A stretch of 64,000 nt of DNA from Aegilops tauschii subsp. strangulata (taxonomy: Eukaryota > Streptophyta > Magnoliopsida > Poales > Poaceae), in the NCBI RefSeq assembly GCF_002575655.3, contig NC_053040.3:462568780-462632779 (forward strand), written 5' to 3'. Below the pieces are notes generated by a model, which did no database searches, had not been told where the DNA came from, and saw only the letters and a program-made list of their open reading frames with translations. Positions 22,975 through 34,205 of the stretch are shown here, piece by piece. A program made the position numbers and the translations under genes. How positions within the stretch are numbered: position 1 is the stretch's first letter; each line of letters begins with the position of its first letter.

Positions 22975-23950
22975 AAAAAACTTTTGCATTTTTTCAATTA
23001 GTGACGCTTTGCATTTTTTAACAAAAACCTTTTGCAAATTGTTTTTGACGATGAATATACCCATATATACTGTATTTGGGAGCTTCCGAATCACCAATGT
23101 CGTCCACGAGATCATGTGCGCTGTCATTTACTTCAACGCTGGCGGCACTTGCAAATTGAGGAAAATGTCGTCCGGCCCGGTAGTTTTCCGAATCAAATAT
23201 CATCCACGCGACAGCGATCTTAGTATATACTTACACCCCAAGTAGACATATATGCTAGGCTATTTTCTTCGTCCAATTCCATCCACACGCTGACACGCAC
23301 GGTATATACTCCTAGTACTTTCTAACTCGTCGTCACCTTGTATACTTTTCCCCTCCGACACGATCGACGGCGACCCGACGCGTGCGCCCGCGGGGAGGCA
23401 GCCAAGCCGCTGCTCCTGCGTGCCGGGCCATGTATCGGTCCGTCGTCGACATTGCTTGGCTCTGTGCTGTGCGTGTCCGCGTCGTCGGCCACATGGCCCT
23501 GTTGCATGCCGTGGCCGTCTCCGCCTGCCTCGCTCGAGAAGGCGCCGTTTCCACGGCTCGGCGTCTGGTTGGCGGTTGCAAGCGCATGCATGCAGCTGGT
23601 ACGGCCGACCTCATGGACCGATCCTGACCGGAGTACGTGGCTGGGTCGTTCACTGTAGCCGTTGGACGCACGTAACAACACGCTACAGTAGCCTCTTGCG
23701 TCGCATCGGCCAGATGGATCGTGGATGCCGCATGCTTGCGCGTGAAGCTGCGGACACGAGAGGTTCCAGAAGAATGCAGAGGAAACACACAACTCTCTTC
23801 AGCGTGCCAGGACAAAGTTCTGGGCTCGTGGAAAGTTGATTTGTCTCTTAATGGCCGTGGCCCGTATGTCGTGCTCGTTCTTCGTGTACGTACCGTTCTA
23901 CAGTAGTGCGTCCACTGCATGCGGAGCTGTTATCCAGGGCCGCGCCCACT
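22975..23950 (+). repeat. Unrecognised repeat family, copy A
   Basis: It shares ordered blocks with copies B, C and D. These include the 'gagcttccgaatcaccaa' start, 'atcaaatatcatccacgcga', 'tttcccctccgacacgatcg', 'gccgggccatgtatcgg', 'cttgcgcgtgaagctgcgg' and 'gaggttccagaagaatgcag', and the end 'gcgtccactgcatg'. Open frames differ between copies, so it does not look protein-coding. Its origin is unknown. Confidence 0.7.
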
Positions 23951-24103
23951 CGTCCTACACTAGTGCTTCTCCCAGCCCATCTGTTTGCCTGGTCGTCCAA
24001 AAGGCATATGGTACAGACTTAGTTTCTGGGCTTCCTCCGGCTGCTGTAGGCTACGGGGCTTCTTCGATGGTCCATATCCCACCGTGAAAAGCGTGCTTAA
24101 TTA

Positions 24104-24529
24104 GAGCATCTATAGCCGGACTTAGCAAATATGACCCCTAAATGCCCGCGGACGCGCCCGGTCACTGAGCGGCGTGTCCGTCCGTTTGCGCAGCCACAGT
24201 TCTTATTTTCTTCCGCATATGACCGGTCACTTACACGTGATTGGTGAAGATGAAGAGAGAGGGGGAAAAGACTGAATAAAAAAAAAAAGAAAAGGTGGTC
24301 CGGGGTGGGGCTACATCCTACGTGGCGGACTGACCGGGCGCGTCCGCGAGCCCTCATATCCTCCCTACATTTGAGTTGGATATGAGGGTTCGCGGACAGT
24401 ACAAACGTATAGGGATGGTATGAGAGATCCGGTTGAGTCATTTTTTTTTCCTTCTCTCTCCTGTCCGAACAGACGCGTCTGCGGACATATATATGAGAGA
24501 GGGTCTGAGGCGTCCGGCTGTAGATGCTC
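24104..24529. mobile_element. PIF/Harbinger MITE
   Basis: The left end GAGCATCTATAGCCGGACTT and right end GTCCGGCTGTAGATGCTC belong to the same family as 5722-6895. A TTA duplication is at 24101-24103 and 24530-24532. At 426 bp it is an internally deleted derivative. Confidence 0.88.
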
Positions 24530-24599
24530 TTAGGATCATGTTTTACATGGCTATATGCCTATACATAGATTATTTTGTCAGCCATGCAAACATGGTTTC

Positions 24600-27040
24600 T
24601 TGTAGGGTGCACCAGATTTTGCTAATCACTCTAAAACCTTTTTGCATTTTTTAATTTAAAACATTTTTAGGGAATTGTTTTTGGTTATGAATACACTCAA
24701 ATAGAGTATATATTTAGGTCCATCACAACAAAAGAGAGTATATATTTAGGAGCTTCCGACTCGCCAACGTCTCCCGGGAGATCATGTGTGTCGCCACTCG
24801 CTTCAACGCTGGCGCTACTTGCAAAATGAAGCACTCAAGAATTCCATATCACTAGTAGAAAACAGGGCTTTGGTCACAGGGCAGTATTCACATTAGTCCC
24901 GGTTCAGTCACGAATCGGGACTAATGTGAGCATTCTTCCCGGTTCGTGCAGCTAAGGCATTAGTCCCGGTTCACCTGGGCCCTTTAGTCCCGGTTGGTGC
25001 CACGAACCGGGACTAAAGGGTGCGATGCCCATTAGTCCCGGTTGGTGGCAGCAACCGGTACTAATGGGCTTTGAGGCATTAGTACCGGTTCATGGCACGA
25101 ACAGGTACTAAAGGTCCCATTTTCAAACTCTACCCCCCCCCCCCCCCGCACCGCCTTTTCAGTTTTAGAAAAAACAAAAGAAAATGATGGAAATGTCAAA
25201 AAAAAAGTTTCCCATGTGATATGTGGTCTAGTTGTTGGAAAAATTTACAAATATGAATTTCGACTTTATTTGCAAAATCTCTCTGGAATTTGTAAAATGG
25301 GCATAACTTTTGCATACGAACTCGGATGAAAAAGTTTTTTATATGAAAAATCATCTACTCGAAAATTTACATCCGAATTTAACCGGGGGATCCCCGTTAA
25401 ACATTTTCAAAATCCTAAAAAACCTAACAAAAAAAAGTTACGGGGCTTTTAAGATGTAGAGTGGAAAAAATCGAAAAAAATTCAAACTTACTAGTGGCGC
25501 ACCATTTGCTAGGTGCGCCACTAGTAACAGAAAAAAATATAGTTTCAATTTTTTTTTGAAAAAATGTGGTCAAATCTGGTCAAATTGTGGTCAAACAATG
25601 GTCAAACTAATTATTCAAGAAATATTAGTGTTACTAAATAATTATTGTTTTTTTAAAACAATAGTTTCAAACTCAAACAGTGAAATGTGTCACTTCATGC
25701 TCAAGCAAAATTCCTGAGGGTTAATAGGATTGACATCTTAATATTGTCAGGAAAACAACAAGTGCAGACTTGGAAAGAGGGAGAATAGAACCCGGAAGTT
25801 AAGCGTGCTCAGGCTGGGGGAGTGGGAGGATGGGTGACCGTTCGGGAAGTTAGATGATTTGGAATGATGAGGGATGATTAGAGATTAGAGGATAAATTGA
25901 GCAGTGATGAGGGGTGGTGATTAAAGATTAGAAGTTAAAATAATTCAGAAATTTAAAAATAAAAAATTTCAAAAAAAAATTTCAAAAAATAATCATAAAA
26001 TTTCCTTACAAACCGGGACTAAAGGTGAAGCTCCACGTGGCCGCGGCCTTTAGTCCCGGTTCATGTAAGAAGAACCGGGACTAAAGGGGAGAGGCATTAG
26101 TAACGACCCTTTAGTCCCGGTTCAAAAACCGGGACTAAAGGGCCTTACCAATCGGGTCAAAAGCCTACTAGTGTATGTCGACGACGGTCGACATCGCGCA
26201 GCGCACACGACCGTGTACGTGCGAGGGCGAGGGACGAAAATGTCGTCCCGGTAGTTTTCTGAATCAAATATCATCCACGCGACAGCTAGCGATCTTATAT
26301 ACTCCCGAAGTAGGCATATATGTTGCGCTATTTTCTGTTGAGTTTCATCCACACGCAGGCTCGGTAAGTCGTCGTCGTCGACTTGTATATACTTTTCCCC
26401 TCCGGCATGATCGACGGCGACCCTACGCGCGCGACCGCTAGAGCCTAGAAGGAAGCCAACCGCTACCACGCACGCACGTACGTGCCGGGCCATGTATCGA
26501 TCGATCGTCGCCATTGCCTCTCAGCTCGGCTGTGGATGGATGTCCCCGTCCGCCACATGGCCCTGTTGCCGCCTGCCACTTCCACGGCTCGGCGTTTGGT
26601 TGGCTGTTGCAAGTGCATGCAGCTGGTACGTAGCAGGATCGTTCACTGCAGCAGCCGTTGGACGCACGTAAAATGCAACTCGCCATCGGCCGGGTGGATC
26701 ATATGGATGCCTCTGCGGTGCATGCTTGCGCGTGAGGCTGCATGCGGCCACGAGAGGTTCCAGAAGAATGCAGAGGAAACACACAACAAGCAGCAACAGC
26801 GAAGATCGATCGAGGGACTACAACTCAAGTGTGTCGCAGTCCACCAGTACAACTCTCTTCAGTGTGCCATGCATGCCACAGCGGAAAGCTGATTCGTCTA
26901 CGTATACCGTGGTCGTTCTTCGTGTACGTACCGTTTTTGTGCGTCCACTGCATGACGCGTTGATATCCAGGGCCGCGGCCACCGTCCATTTTTGTCTGTA
27001 CTGAACGCTGGAACCGGGAGTCCGGGACTAATCACAAGTA
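24600..27040 (+). repeat. Unrecognised repeat family, copy B (split by CACTA)
   Basis: It starts like copy A with cctttttgcattttttaa, then gagcttccgactcgccaa, and resumes after the CACTA insertion at 26174 with aaatgtcgtcccggtagttt. It ends near gcgtccactgcatgacgcg and gggactaatcacaagtag. A short stretch just before the end (gaacgctggaacc) is shared with copy C. Confidence 0.7.
24850..26173. mobile_element. Complete non-autonomous CACTA element
   Basis: It starts CACTAGTAGAAAACAGGGCT at 24850 and ends AAGCCTACTAGTG at 26173, with a 3-bp TAT duplication at 24847-24849 and 26174-26176. Both ends carry tcccggtt/aaccggga subterminal repeats. It is 1324 bp with an AT-rich interior and no coding frame. 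The terminus matches the element ending at 967. Confidence 0.92.
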
Positions 27041-27223
27041 GCATTGAGGAGATTGGGGAAGGAAATGCATATGACATATATATAGGCCCATGCATTAAGT
27101 GACAGTAGAAATCAATCCCGTCTGGGATCGCGCCTTTCCTATTTCACCAAACAGGATTTTACTCATACCGGTTGTGGGTTGGCTGCGATCTATAAATACG
27201 GGGTACAAATTTCAAAGATTTAA

Positions 27224-28002
27224 GGCCTCATTTGGTTCCAAGGGGAGATAATTCCATGGAAATGGTGCCCGGGGTAGAATGTTTTGACCAATTAATAACC
27301 ATTTGGTTCTTCCAATGCAATTAGTCCATTGCGCTGCTGCGGCTACCATCGCTGGACAGATGGATGAGTTCCCACAGCTGCAGCTCTACAAGAACATGAC
27401 TATCAACCGCATCAAATCAGGAAACGGCTCCACCGAATTTGGTCTCGTCAGTGCCATGCATGCCGGAGACAACAAGATCCGAAGACGAGTTCAGCGATTT
27501 CACGGCAGATCAAATGAGCGACACACCTGCTTTTCTCCTTGACGGCCTGCAGGGCTGGCGAAAAGTCACCACGCAGGTCAGATCGGGCCCGCAACTCGAC
27601 GAGGGATGCCAACGTAGACCAGGTGGAGGAGGGACTCGCCGTCGGCCTGGGGGTGGAGGAGGGCCGTCGATCATGGGCACCGGAGGGAGAGGGTCAGGGG
27701 CGTTGCTTCGGTCGACAACGGAGCGGGTCAGACGCATAGGTTTGGTCGCCGGCGGAGGAGCTCGGAGGCGGGCGCTGGATCTGGGTCGACGGCGCCTGTC
27801 GCGCTCGTCTCGCTCGAACCGTGACTTCTCTCCCCGACCTATGGGGTCGTGGCTTTTGTCTCCGTGGAAACGACGTGGTTCGGGCAGGGATCCCTCCCCC
27901 TCGTGTGTGACCAAACGGCATCGTGGGCTTACCCGGGTCAGTTCGACCGGTGGTTTTCCTGCACGGGGAAAAGGCCGGGATCCCATGCAACCAAACGAGG
28001 CC
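27224..28002. mobile_element. PIF/Harbinger MITE-like element
   Basis: The left end is GGCCTCATTTGGTTCC and the right end is GCAACCAAACGAGGCC, with a TAA duplication at 27221-27223 and 28003-28005. It is 779 bp with no transposase. Its termini resemble those of the B3-bearing element at 2317. Confidence 0.88.
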
Positions 28003-28059
28003 TAAAGGTGTATAAGCCCGTCTCTACAACCTCATGGTTTATTTCGTACTTCACTCCTC

Positions 28060-29660
28060 ATTGACATCGATCGCGGCAGCGCGCACCACCATGCATGACA
28101 GTCGATAGAGGCAGGTAAACGTCGTCCCGTAGGTTTTACTGTAACAAATTCTTATCCCAGTGATAATGACTGTATATACGATGTTTCTTCCTCAAACCTC
28201 CTCCACAAGCACGCACGGACGGTCAAGTCGCCATCCCCTTGCCTTTCTCCCTCCGATCAATCGACGGCGACTGGACGCGCGCGACCGCAACCGCTACGTG
28301 TTGTGCCATGTGTCGGTAACGGTCGGTCTGTCGCCGACATTGGTTGCATCTGTGTTCGCGGAGTGCCCCCCCCCCTCCCTCCTGTCCGCGGACAAATGCG
28401 GAACGAATTTTGCGGGTTGCCGTTGGAGAGATGCCCTTACTCCCGAGGTAGACATCTGTGCTACTCTATTTCCTTCCTCGAATTTCATCCACACGCAGGC
28501 GAGGCACGGTCATGCCGTCGTCGCCTTATATACTTCCCCCTTCCGATATGATCGACGTCGACCTTACGAAGGCAGCCAACCGCTGCCGGGCCATGTATCG
28601 GTATCGGTCGGTCGTCGACTTTGTTTGGCTCTGTGCTGTGCGTGTCCCCGTCGGCCACATTTCCACGGCTGCCTTCGTGATTACGTGATTACGAAAGCGC
28701 CATTTCCACGGCTCGGCGTTTGGTTGGCGGTTGCAAGTGCATGCAGCTGGAAGCTGGTACGCACGTAGCATAGCAGGATCGTTCACTGCAGCAGCCGTTG
28801 GACGCACGTAGCATGCTGCTGCCTCTCGCGTCGCATCGGCCGGGTGGATCATATGGATGCATCTGCAAGTGAGCGAGTCTGCAGCGCATGCTTGCGCGTG
28901 AAGCAGTGGGCACGAGACGAGTGGTTCCAGAAGTGCAGAGGAAACACACAGGCAGTAACAGCGAAGACCAATCGAGGGACAACTCACGCGCGTCATAATC
29001 GATCGGTACAATTCTCCTCGGCGTGCCAGGACAAAGTTCTGGGCGCGTGGAAAGCTGATTTGCCTCGTAGTATGCCGTGGTCGTTCTTCACTGTGTCCAC
29101 TGCATACGCGTTGATACTGAACGCTGGAACCGCGACTAATTTTTTTTTAAGTTTGTCTAATTCACATCTAGATGTTTTTTAAGAATGTTACATCTAAGTT
29201 CCTATAAATATATAATGCAGCAACAAGAAATAAAAGAAAACAAAAACAAAAAATAGACCACAAACAGAGTGGACATCAGCTTAGATGTGTAGTTATGTCA
29301 CATCTAGATGTGTCCTAGACAGTCCCTTTTTTCTAACAAGAACCGCGACTAATCATGCCACGGGGTAGGGTTGGAGTCCAAAAAATGAGGTGGAGTACGA
29401 TGAAGATCACGTACCAATACGGCCATCGCTAGCTAACTCTTTGTTAACTGTGATGAATTGGAGTCCGGTAGCTAGATATTGTAGTCTGTTCCGGGGCCGT
29501 GTCTTTCGTCGCACGACTTTAGGCGTACGACTTGCTTTCCAGCTAGCCGTGGGGAACCGGTGACAGGGAGCGGCCGTCTTGACAATCGAGGAGGACACTC
29601 GACGAGGGAAGAAATGTTTAAGTTTCTGCAGACGCACCAAATTATTTGCCTCTTTGCAGA
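28060..29660 (+). repeat. Unrecognised repeat family, copy C
   Basis: It begins 'gacatcgatcgcggcagcgc' and carries the family blocks. Two partial starts lie in tandem, one at 28150-28260 (like copy D) and one at 28430-28560 (like copy A). It extends past the MITE at 29141-29353 to about 29660, where 'agacgcaccaaatt' matches copy D at 32582. Confidence 0.65.
29141..29353. mobile_element. MITE with inverted ends and a 14-bp flanking repeat
   Basis: The ends 'gtctaattcacatctagatg' (29155) and 'catctagatgtgtcctagac' (ending 29320) are imperfect inverted repeats, as in a common wheat MITE. The 14-mer gaaccgcgactaat flanks the insert at 29127-29140 and 29340-29353. A T-run is beside the left copy and a T-rich run beside the right. 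The class is uncertain: a Mutator-like MITE is possible, and the long duplication with a T-run also fits a retroposed copy. Confidence 0.55.
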
Positions 29661-29944
29661 AGAACAATCGTTGGGTGCAGATCAGAAATACTGCCCAGGA
29701 GTTCCTTGCCACGTCGATTCCCAGCCTAATGGGCTGGGCTGAGGACCCCTGGGTCGGTTTCGTCCTGGGCCTGTTACTGCTTTATCTCACTTTTGTTGGT
29801 GTGGTCTATTGGAAACCCTTCTTTGCTGATTTTGTGAAAAACTTGAGGTTTGACGACATGTACCTCAAATCGATCATCATTAGCCCACGTACATTGAAAG
29901 TGCATCGCTTCCCACCCTTTTGGATGACGATTCGAGTACATTAA
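29579..29944 (+). CDS. Hypothetical small membrane protein, doubtful
   Basis: This 121-residue frame has one clear hydrophobic segment (WVGFVLGLLLLYLTFVGVVYW, residues about 58-78) preceded by a basic N-terminus. No family is recognised. The first third lies in repeat copy C and the corresponding part of copy D is not open in the same way. It could be the last exon of a decayed gene or a chance frame. Confidence 0.2.
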   Translation: MTIEEDTRRGKKCLSFCRRTKLFASLQKNNRWVQIRNTAQEFLATSIPSLMGWAEDPWVGFVLGLLLLYLTFVGVVYWKPFFADFVKNLRFDDMYLKSIIISPRTLKVHRFPPFWMTIRVH

Positions 29945-30429
29945 GTTCGTGCAGGTGTACAAGTGGTGGTGTCGCTACTCCATCTAAATGTAGTTACTTT
30001 ACTGAAAGCCTTTACAAATATCTTGTGTCGCAAAAGTTGGTATCACCAAGCATATGAGACATTTCATTGCAATTCTTTGTTATGTGAGTTACTTCATATT
30101 CTTTTGATAATGTTATTGTGTTGACATTCCCTGGGAGAGCATGGCAAAATGAACGTTTCTTATAACCTACTTATGTCGTCGCAAGGATTGCAAATTCCTT
30201 CAGGAATCACGGCAAATCCTGGGCAAAAAATTGAACAGGAAAGATTTGCCATCCTTGTTAAAAAAATTGTGTATGCGGACAACACAAATTGACATTCAAT
30301 CCGTTCGCATTTACCATACTATCCAGCGAACATTCGCTGGTTAAGCCGGTCGTGATTTTTTGGATTTATCATCCAAGGCATTGTACCTGTAATTTTTATC
30401 AAGTTACAAGAAGTTACGGTCGTCCAAAA
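29945..30429. other. Unassigned intergenic sequence
   Basis: AT-rich, with no element ends or coding motifs recognised. Confidence 0.3.
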
Positions 30430-33130
30430 AATACCATTCGTAGATTCATCGTTAACACCGATCGCGGCAGCGTGCACCATGTCCATGTACAAGAGTCGAG
30501 AGGCATGTGAATGTCGTCCCGATAGGGTTTTCAAATAGATCTTAGAGATCTCTAACCGATCCTTTATAATTTAGAGGAGGATACGACCGAGTATCCTTTA
30601 GACAAGTATATTTGCTCCTCTAAAAAAGTGTCATTTATAACCGGTCCTCAGTACTTAACTTCCTAAAAAATGTTAATCTGTTCTAGTTTAGTGTACAAAC
30701 AACATTCAACTGCATACTTGCACACATATTATATCCAAACATAATAATTAACGTTCACGCAATTCACAAACATTACAAATTCAAAGTTTATAAACTGAAT
30801 TACTCAAACTCAACTCGAACCGAGGTTGAAATAATCTCTCATAATCTTGGTATGGCCCTCCGCTCTATCTCGGTTGAGCTGTATACGGCCGAATTGTGAT
30901 CCTCTACTCGGTCACCGAATGAAGATCATGCCAATGGCCATTTCGAAGTCATCATCGTTTTCTTCCTCCTCCAACAACGAAGAGTCCAGGAAGATCATCT
31001 CTCTCAAGTCTCAACCACTTCATCTTGACTAGAAGTGACTCGGTTCAATTTCATTTACAAAAGAAAAAACGAGATGAAAAAAGCATACAAAAAAAAACTC
31101 ATCTAGGCAAACCATCAAACACTTGAAGGGTCGGCCGGCCGGCGACATTGAGCGGCTGCTAGTGGTCGGTGGGGCTTCGAGATGGCCGACAATGGGCAGA
31201 GAGACTCTAAGGAAGAAGATTCGGTACGCCCTTCCAGCGATGGGATTGATGCAGCGGAGGCGGCAATGGAGCTCGATTCCGGCGGTGGCAACTCGGAATA
31301 GGGCCGGAGAGCGGTGGAGACAATGCGGTGTCGGTAGTCGCCGGAGGCAACGCCGGCGACACGCAGCGCGGGGGGCGGGGTGCGCAGAACTTTTACTTTA
31401 CGGGTGGGCGGACGGTTCCAACGTCAGGGATCGGTTTGCTCTTATTCCAGTGACAGCGACCATACATACATATATACGATACTTCTTCCTCAAACCTCCT
31501 CCACACGGACGCACGCACGCACGGTCAAGTCTTCGTCCCCATGCCTTTCACCCACCGATCGGCCGACGGCGACTAGACGCGCGCGACCGCAACCGCTACG
31601 TGCCGCGCCATGTATCGGTAACGGTCGGTGGTCGACATTGGTTGCCGCTCGGCGGCCGCGCATGCATGTCTCCGTCCGCCACACCCACACGGCCGTGCGC
31701 CGTTCGCCCTTTGTCGTCGCCGTGGACGTCTCTGCCTGTGCCCCGCTCGAGAAAGCGGCCCTTCCACGGCTCGATCACTCGGCGGTCCGTTGGCGGTTGC
31801 AAGTGCATGCAGGTGGTACGGGCGACCTCATTGCTGGATCGGAGTAGCAGAATCGCTCACTGCAGCCGTTCGACGCACGTAAGATGCTGCATACCGTTGC
31901 GTCGCATTGGTGGCTCGCTGTCAGCCGGATGCCTGCCACAGCGCATGCTTGCGCGCGAAGCTGCGGACACGAGAGGTTGCAGTCTTTCCAGAAGAAGGCA
32001 GATGAAACACACGAGCAGTAACGGTGAAGATTGATCGAGGAAGCTACCATATTTGCTTACAGGAGAAGTCAGCAGCAGTAGTAGTAGTAGAACTTTCTGT
32101 GATCGACATGCCAAGTTTCTGCGGCCGAGGTACGGCGCAGCGTGGCGGGACAAAGATTTGGTCGCGTGGAAAAGTTGCCTTAAACCTTGGCGCCCGTAGC
32201 CACTAGACATGCCACGGCTCCCGGACGCATCCCTTTTTGTCTTCACTGAAGGCTGGATCTGAGACTGATCATGCTACTACGGCCTATGGGCACGGAGGAG
32301 CCGAAGGAAATAATGATGAGACGAGAAGATCACCAACATATGTGCATGATCGTCTCCGGCTCTCGTTGATGGAGTACGTGACTAGTTGGATTATCGGTAG
32401 CTAGATCTCGCAGTTTGTCCTGGGGCCTTGGCATTCGCTTTCGTCGCACGCACGGCTGACGTACACCTTTCCAGCTCGCTGCGGCGAATTGGCGCCAGGT
32501 CTGGAGGCCGGGGCTTGATGATCAGGTATTCAGGTAGCTGGCCACCCGGCCGGCGTTGATGCAAGTTTTAAAATCTCCGAAGACGCACCAGATTTGCTCC
32601 TTTTTAAGGGTGCCCTGCTTCTTCTTCTTTTTTTCTGGACGTGTGGGTGCCCTGCTTTGGATAAGAACAAACTTGAACCGTTGGGTGGATGCTTGTATCG
32701 CAAACTTGGAATTGTAGAATATAATCCAGCGGCGGTCTGCAGGACCAACCAGATCTAGTCTATAGACGTGAAATTCTACATATGTCAGCAAAGCTGGTTT
32801 GTATCCATACCAGACAGCGCCACGACGTGATCGGCTCAGGTCGTCTCGTCGGCGCCTCCGCGGCACCAACTTTGGCACATGGGCCGGGGTAGCAACACTG
32901 GCCACTGCCGCACCCGCACATGGGTAGGGTTGTGTAGTGCAGGCAGCGCCGGGCAAATGCAGCGAACCAACGGCAAAACCAGTAGACAGTCGAGGCGACG
33001 ATGGGTACCTACGTAAAGTGGGCATAAGAGAAGAGAGTGATCCGTCTCCTCGGATCCCATCATTTGTTGGCAAGGCATAGGCAGCAGCCATGCGGCGCGA
33101 CTGCAGTGCAGGTGGGTCGCTCGTTCCACT
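30430..33130 (+). repeat. Unrecognised repeat family, copy D (split by Harbinger)
   Basis: It starts 'cgatcgcggcagcgtgcacc' like copy C, is interrupted by the Harbinger element at 30545-31441, and resumes at 'ttccagtgacagcgaccata'. Family blocks run to about 32270, then a tail shared with copy C to about 32620. The stretch to 33130 is matched in inverted orientation at 62.88-62.98 kb. Confidence 0.6.
30545..31441. mobile_element. PIF/Harbinger element
   Basis: The left end GAGATCTCTAACCGATCC and the right end GGATCGGTTTGCTC are imperfect inverted repeats, flanked by TTA at 30542-30544 and 31442-31444. About 650 bp of its interior aligns with the fragment at 50930-51590. It is 897 bp and non-autonomous. 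Confidence 0.75.
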
Positions 33131-33483
33131 AGCAAGCTGCAAGCCTGCGGTGCAGGTGAGGTGATGGACTCTGATGGGCACGGGCCGGCCGGGAGGAACG
33201 GCGTCGGTTGCCAACAGTGAGACCCGCGGTGGCCTGGGTTGCATCTACTACTAGCTGTAGCTGTAGAGGCCCGGCACGACACGGCGTGGTGGGCGAATTC
33301 GCCGGACGGGTTCTGGTTGATGGCACGGCAGGGGCGTTTAAACTGTACCGTAAAGCCAAGGTAGCAACGTGAGGCCGGACCCTGAACCTCTTCGCGTCAT
33401 CAAAAGCGAACCCGAACCTCAACATTTTTCTTTTAAAACTAAAGCTGTTAATTATAAAGGCGTGCTATTCCGCAAATTTTTTT

Positions 33484-34205
33484 TTACAAAAACGTGCTAC
33501 GCGTCTGCCGGCCGATCTTTTTCGGTTACGAGCCGTCAAATCTGGCAGATCGAGCAGCCGATTGGAGTCTCCATTGCAACAAATATCTTGTTGCAGATTT
33601 TTTTTTGCAACGGAGGACTTGTTGCAGAATTTTTTGCAACAACAGTCTTGTTTCGGATTTTATTTTTTTGCAACGAAGGTGATGTTGCAGTTTTTTTTGC
33701 CAAGCAAGGAGGCAACCCACGGGGAGGTGGCGTCTCCCAGATGATGGTGATGCAGAGGCTCAAGCAGTGCGAGGCGGCGGTCTGGTCCACGACGGACGCA
33801 CGCCGGCGACACGGGAGGAAGGGCGAAGGGCGGAGAAGGGCTGGGGATGAGCAGATCCGGCGGTGGAGGCCATGCACAACTCGACGATGGCAGAGTCCCG
33901 CGCGGGCAAGCCTGATCCCTTACATGGAGCTTCAAGCTGGCACCTGTGACGTCATAGGGGCGGCGCGGTTAGATGCGGCGGCCCGGCGAGTGGAGCGAGA
34001 GGAAGAGCGGGAGCGGCTGCTGGGTACCTCGGCCGCCGCGATCCAGATCCTGCAGCGTACGAGTTGTTGCGGTGGCAAACTGCAACAAGTGCTCAGTTGC
34101 AAATGCGCAAGAGATATTGCTAGGTGAGTCCATGCAGGTCACGCGTCGCACGGATGAGGCGGCGAACGTCCGCGTGCGATCCGCCGGCTGAAGCCGAGCG
34201 TTTCC
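33484..34205. mobile_element. Probable Mutator-like non-autonomous element
   Basis: The left end (aaaacgtgctacgcgtctgc, then cggccgatc) and the right end, read inward (aaacgctcggcttcagccgg, then cggatc), are imperfect inverted repeats. Inside, ttgttgcaga and tttttgcaac motifs recur about every 30-50 bp, a feature of a frequent Triticeae element group. The target duplication could not be defined, so both class and limits are tentative. Confidence 0.45.

Noticed and set aside
23333..23920. 195-codon minus-strand ORF in repeat copy A
   Set aside because: The corresponding frames in copies B, C and D are different or interrupted, so coding is not supported.
27439..28005. 188-codon ORF
   Set aside because: It lies wholly inside the Harbinger element 27224-28002, is low-complexity and has no transposase features.
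31123..32034. 303-codon plus-strand ORF
   Set aside because: It runs across the right boundary of the Harbinger element at 31441 into repeat copy D, so it is a chance fusion of two unrelated sequences.
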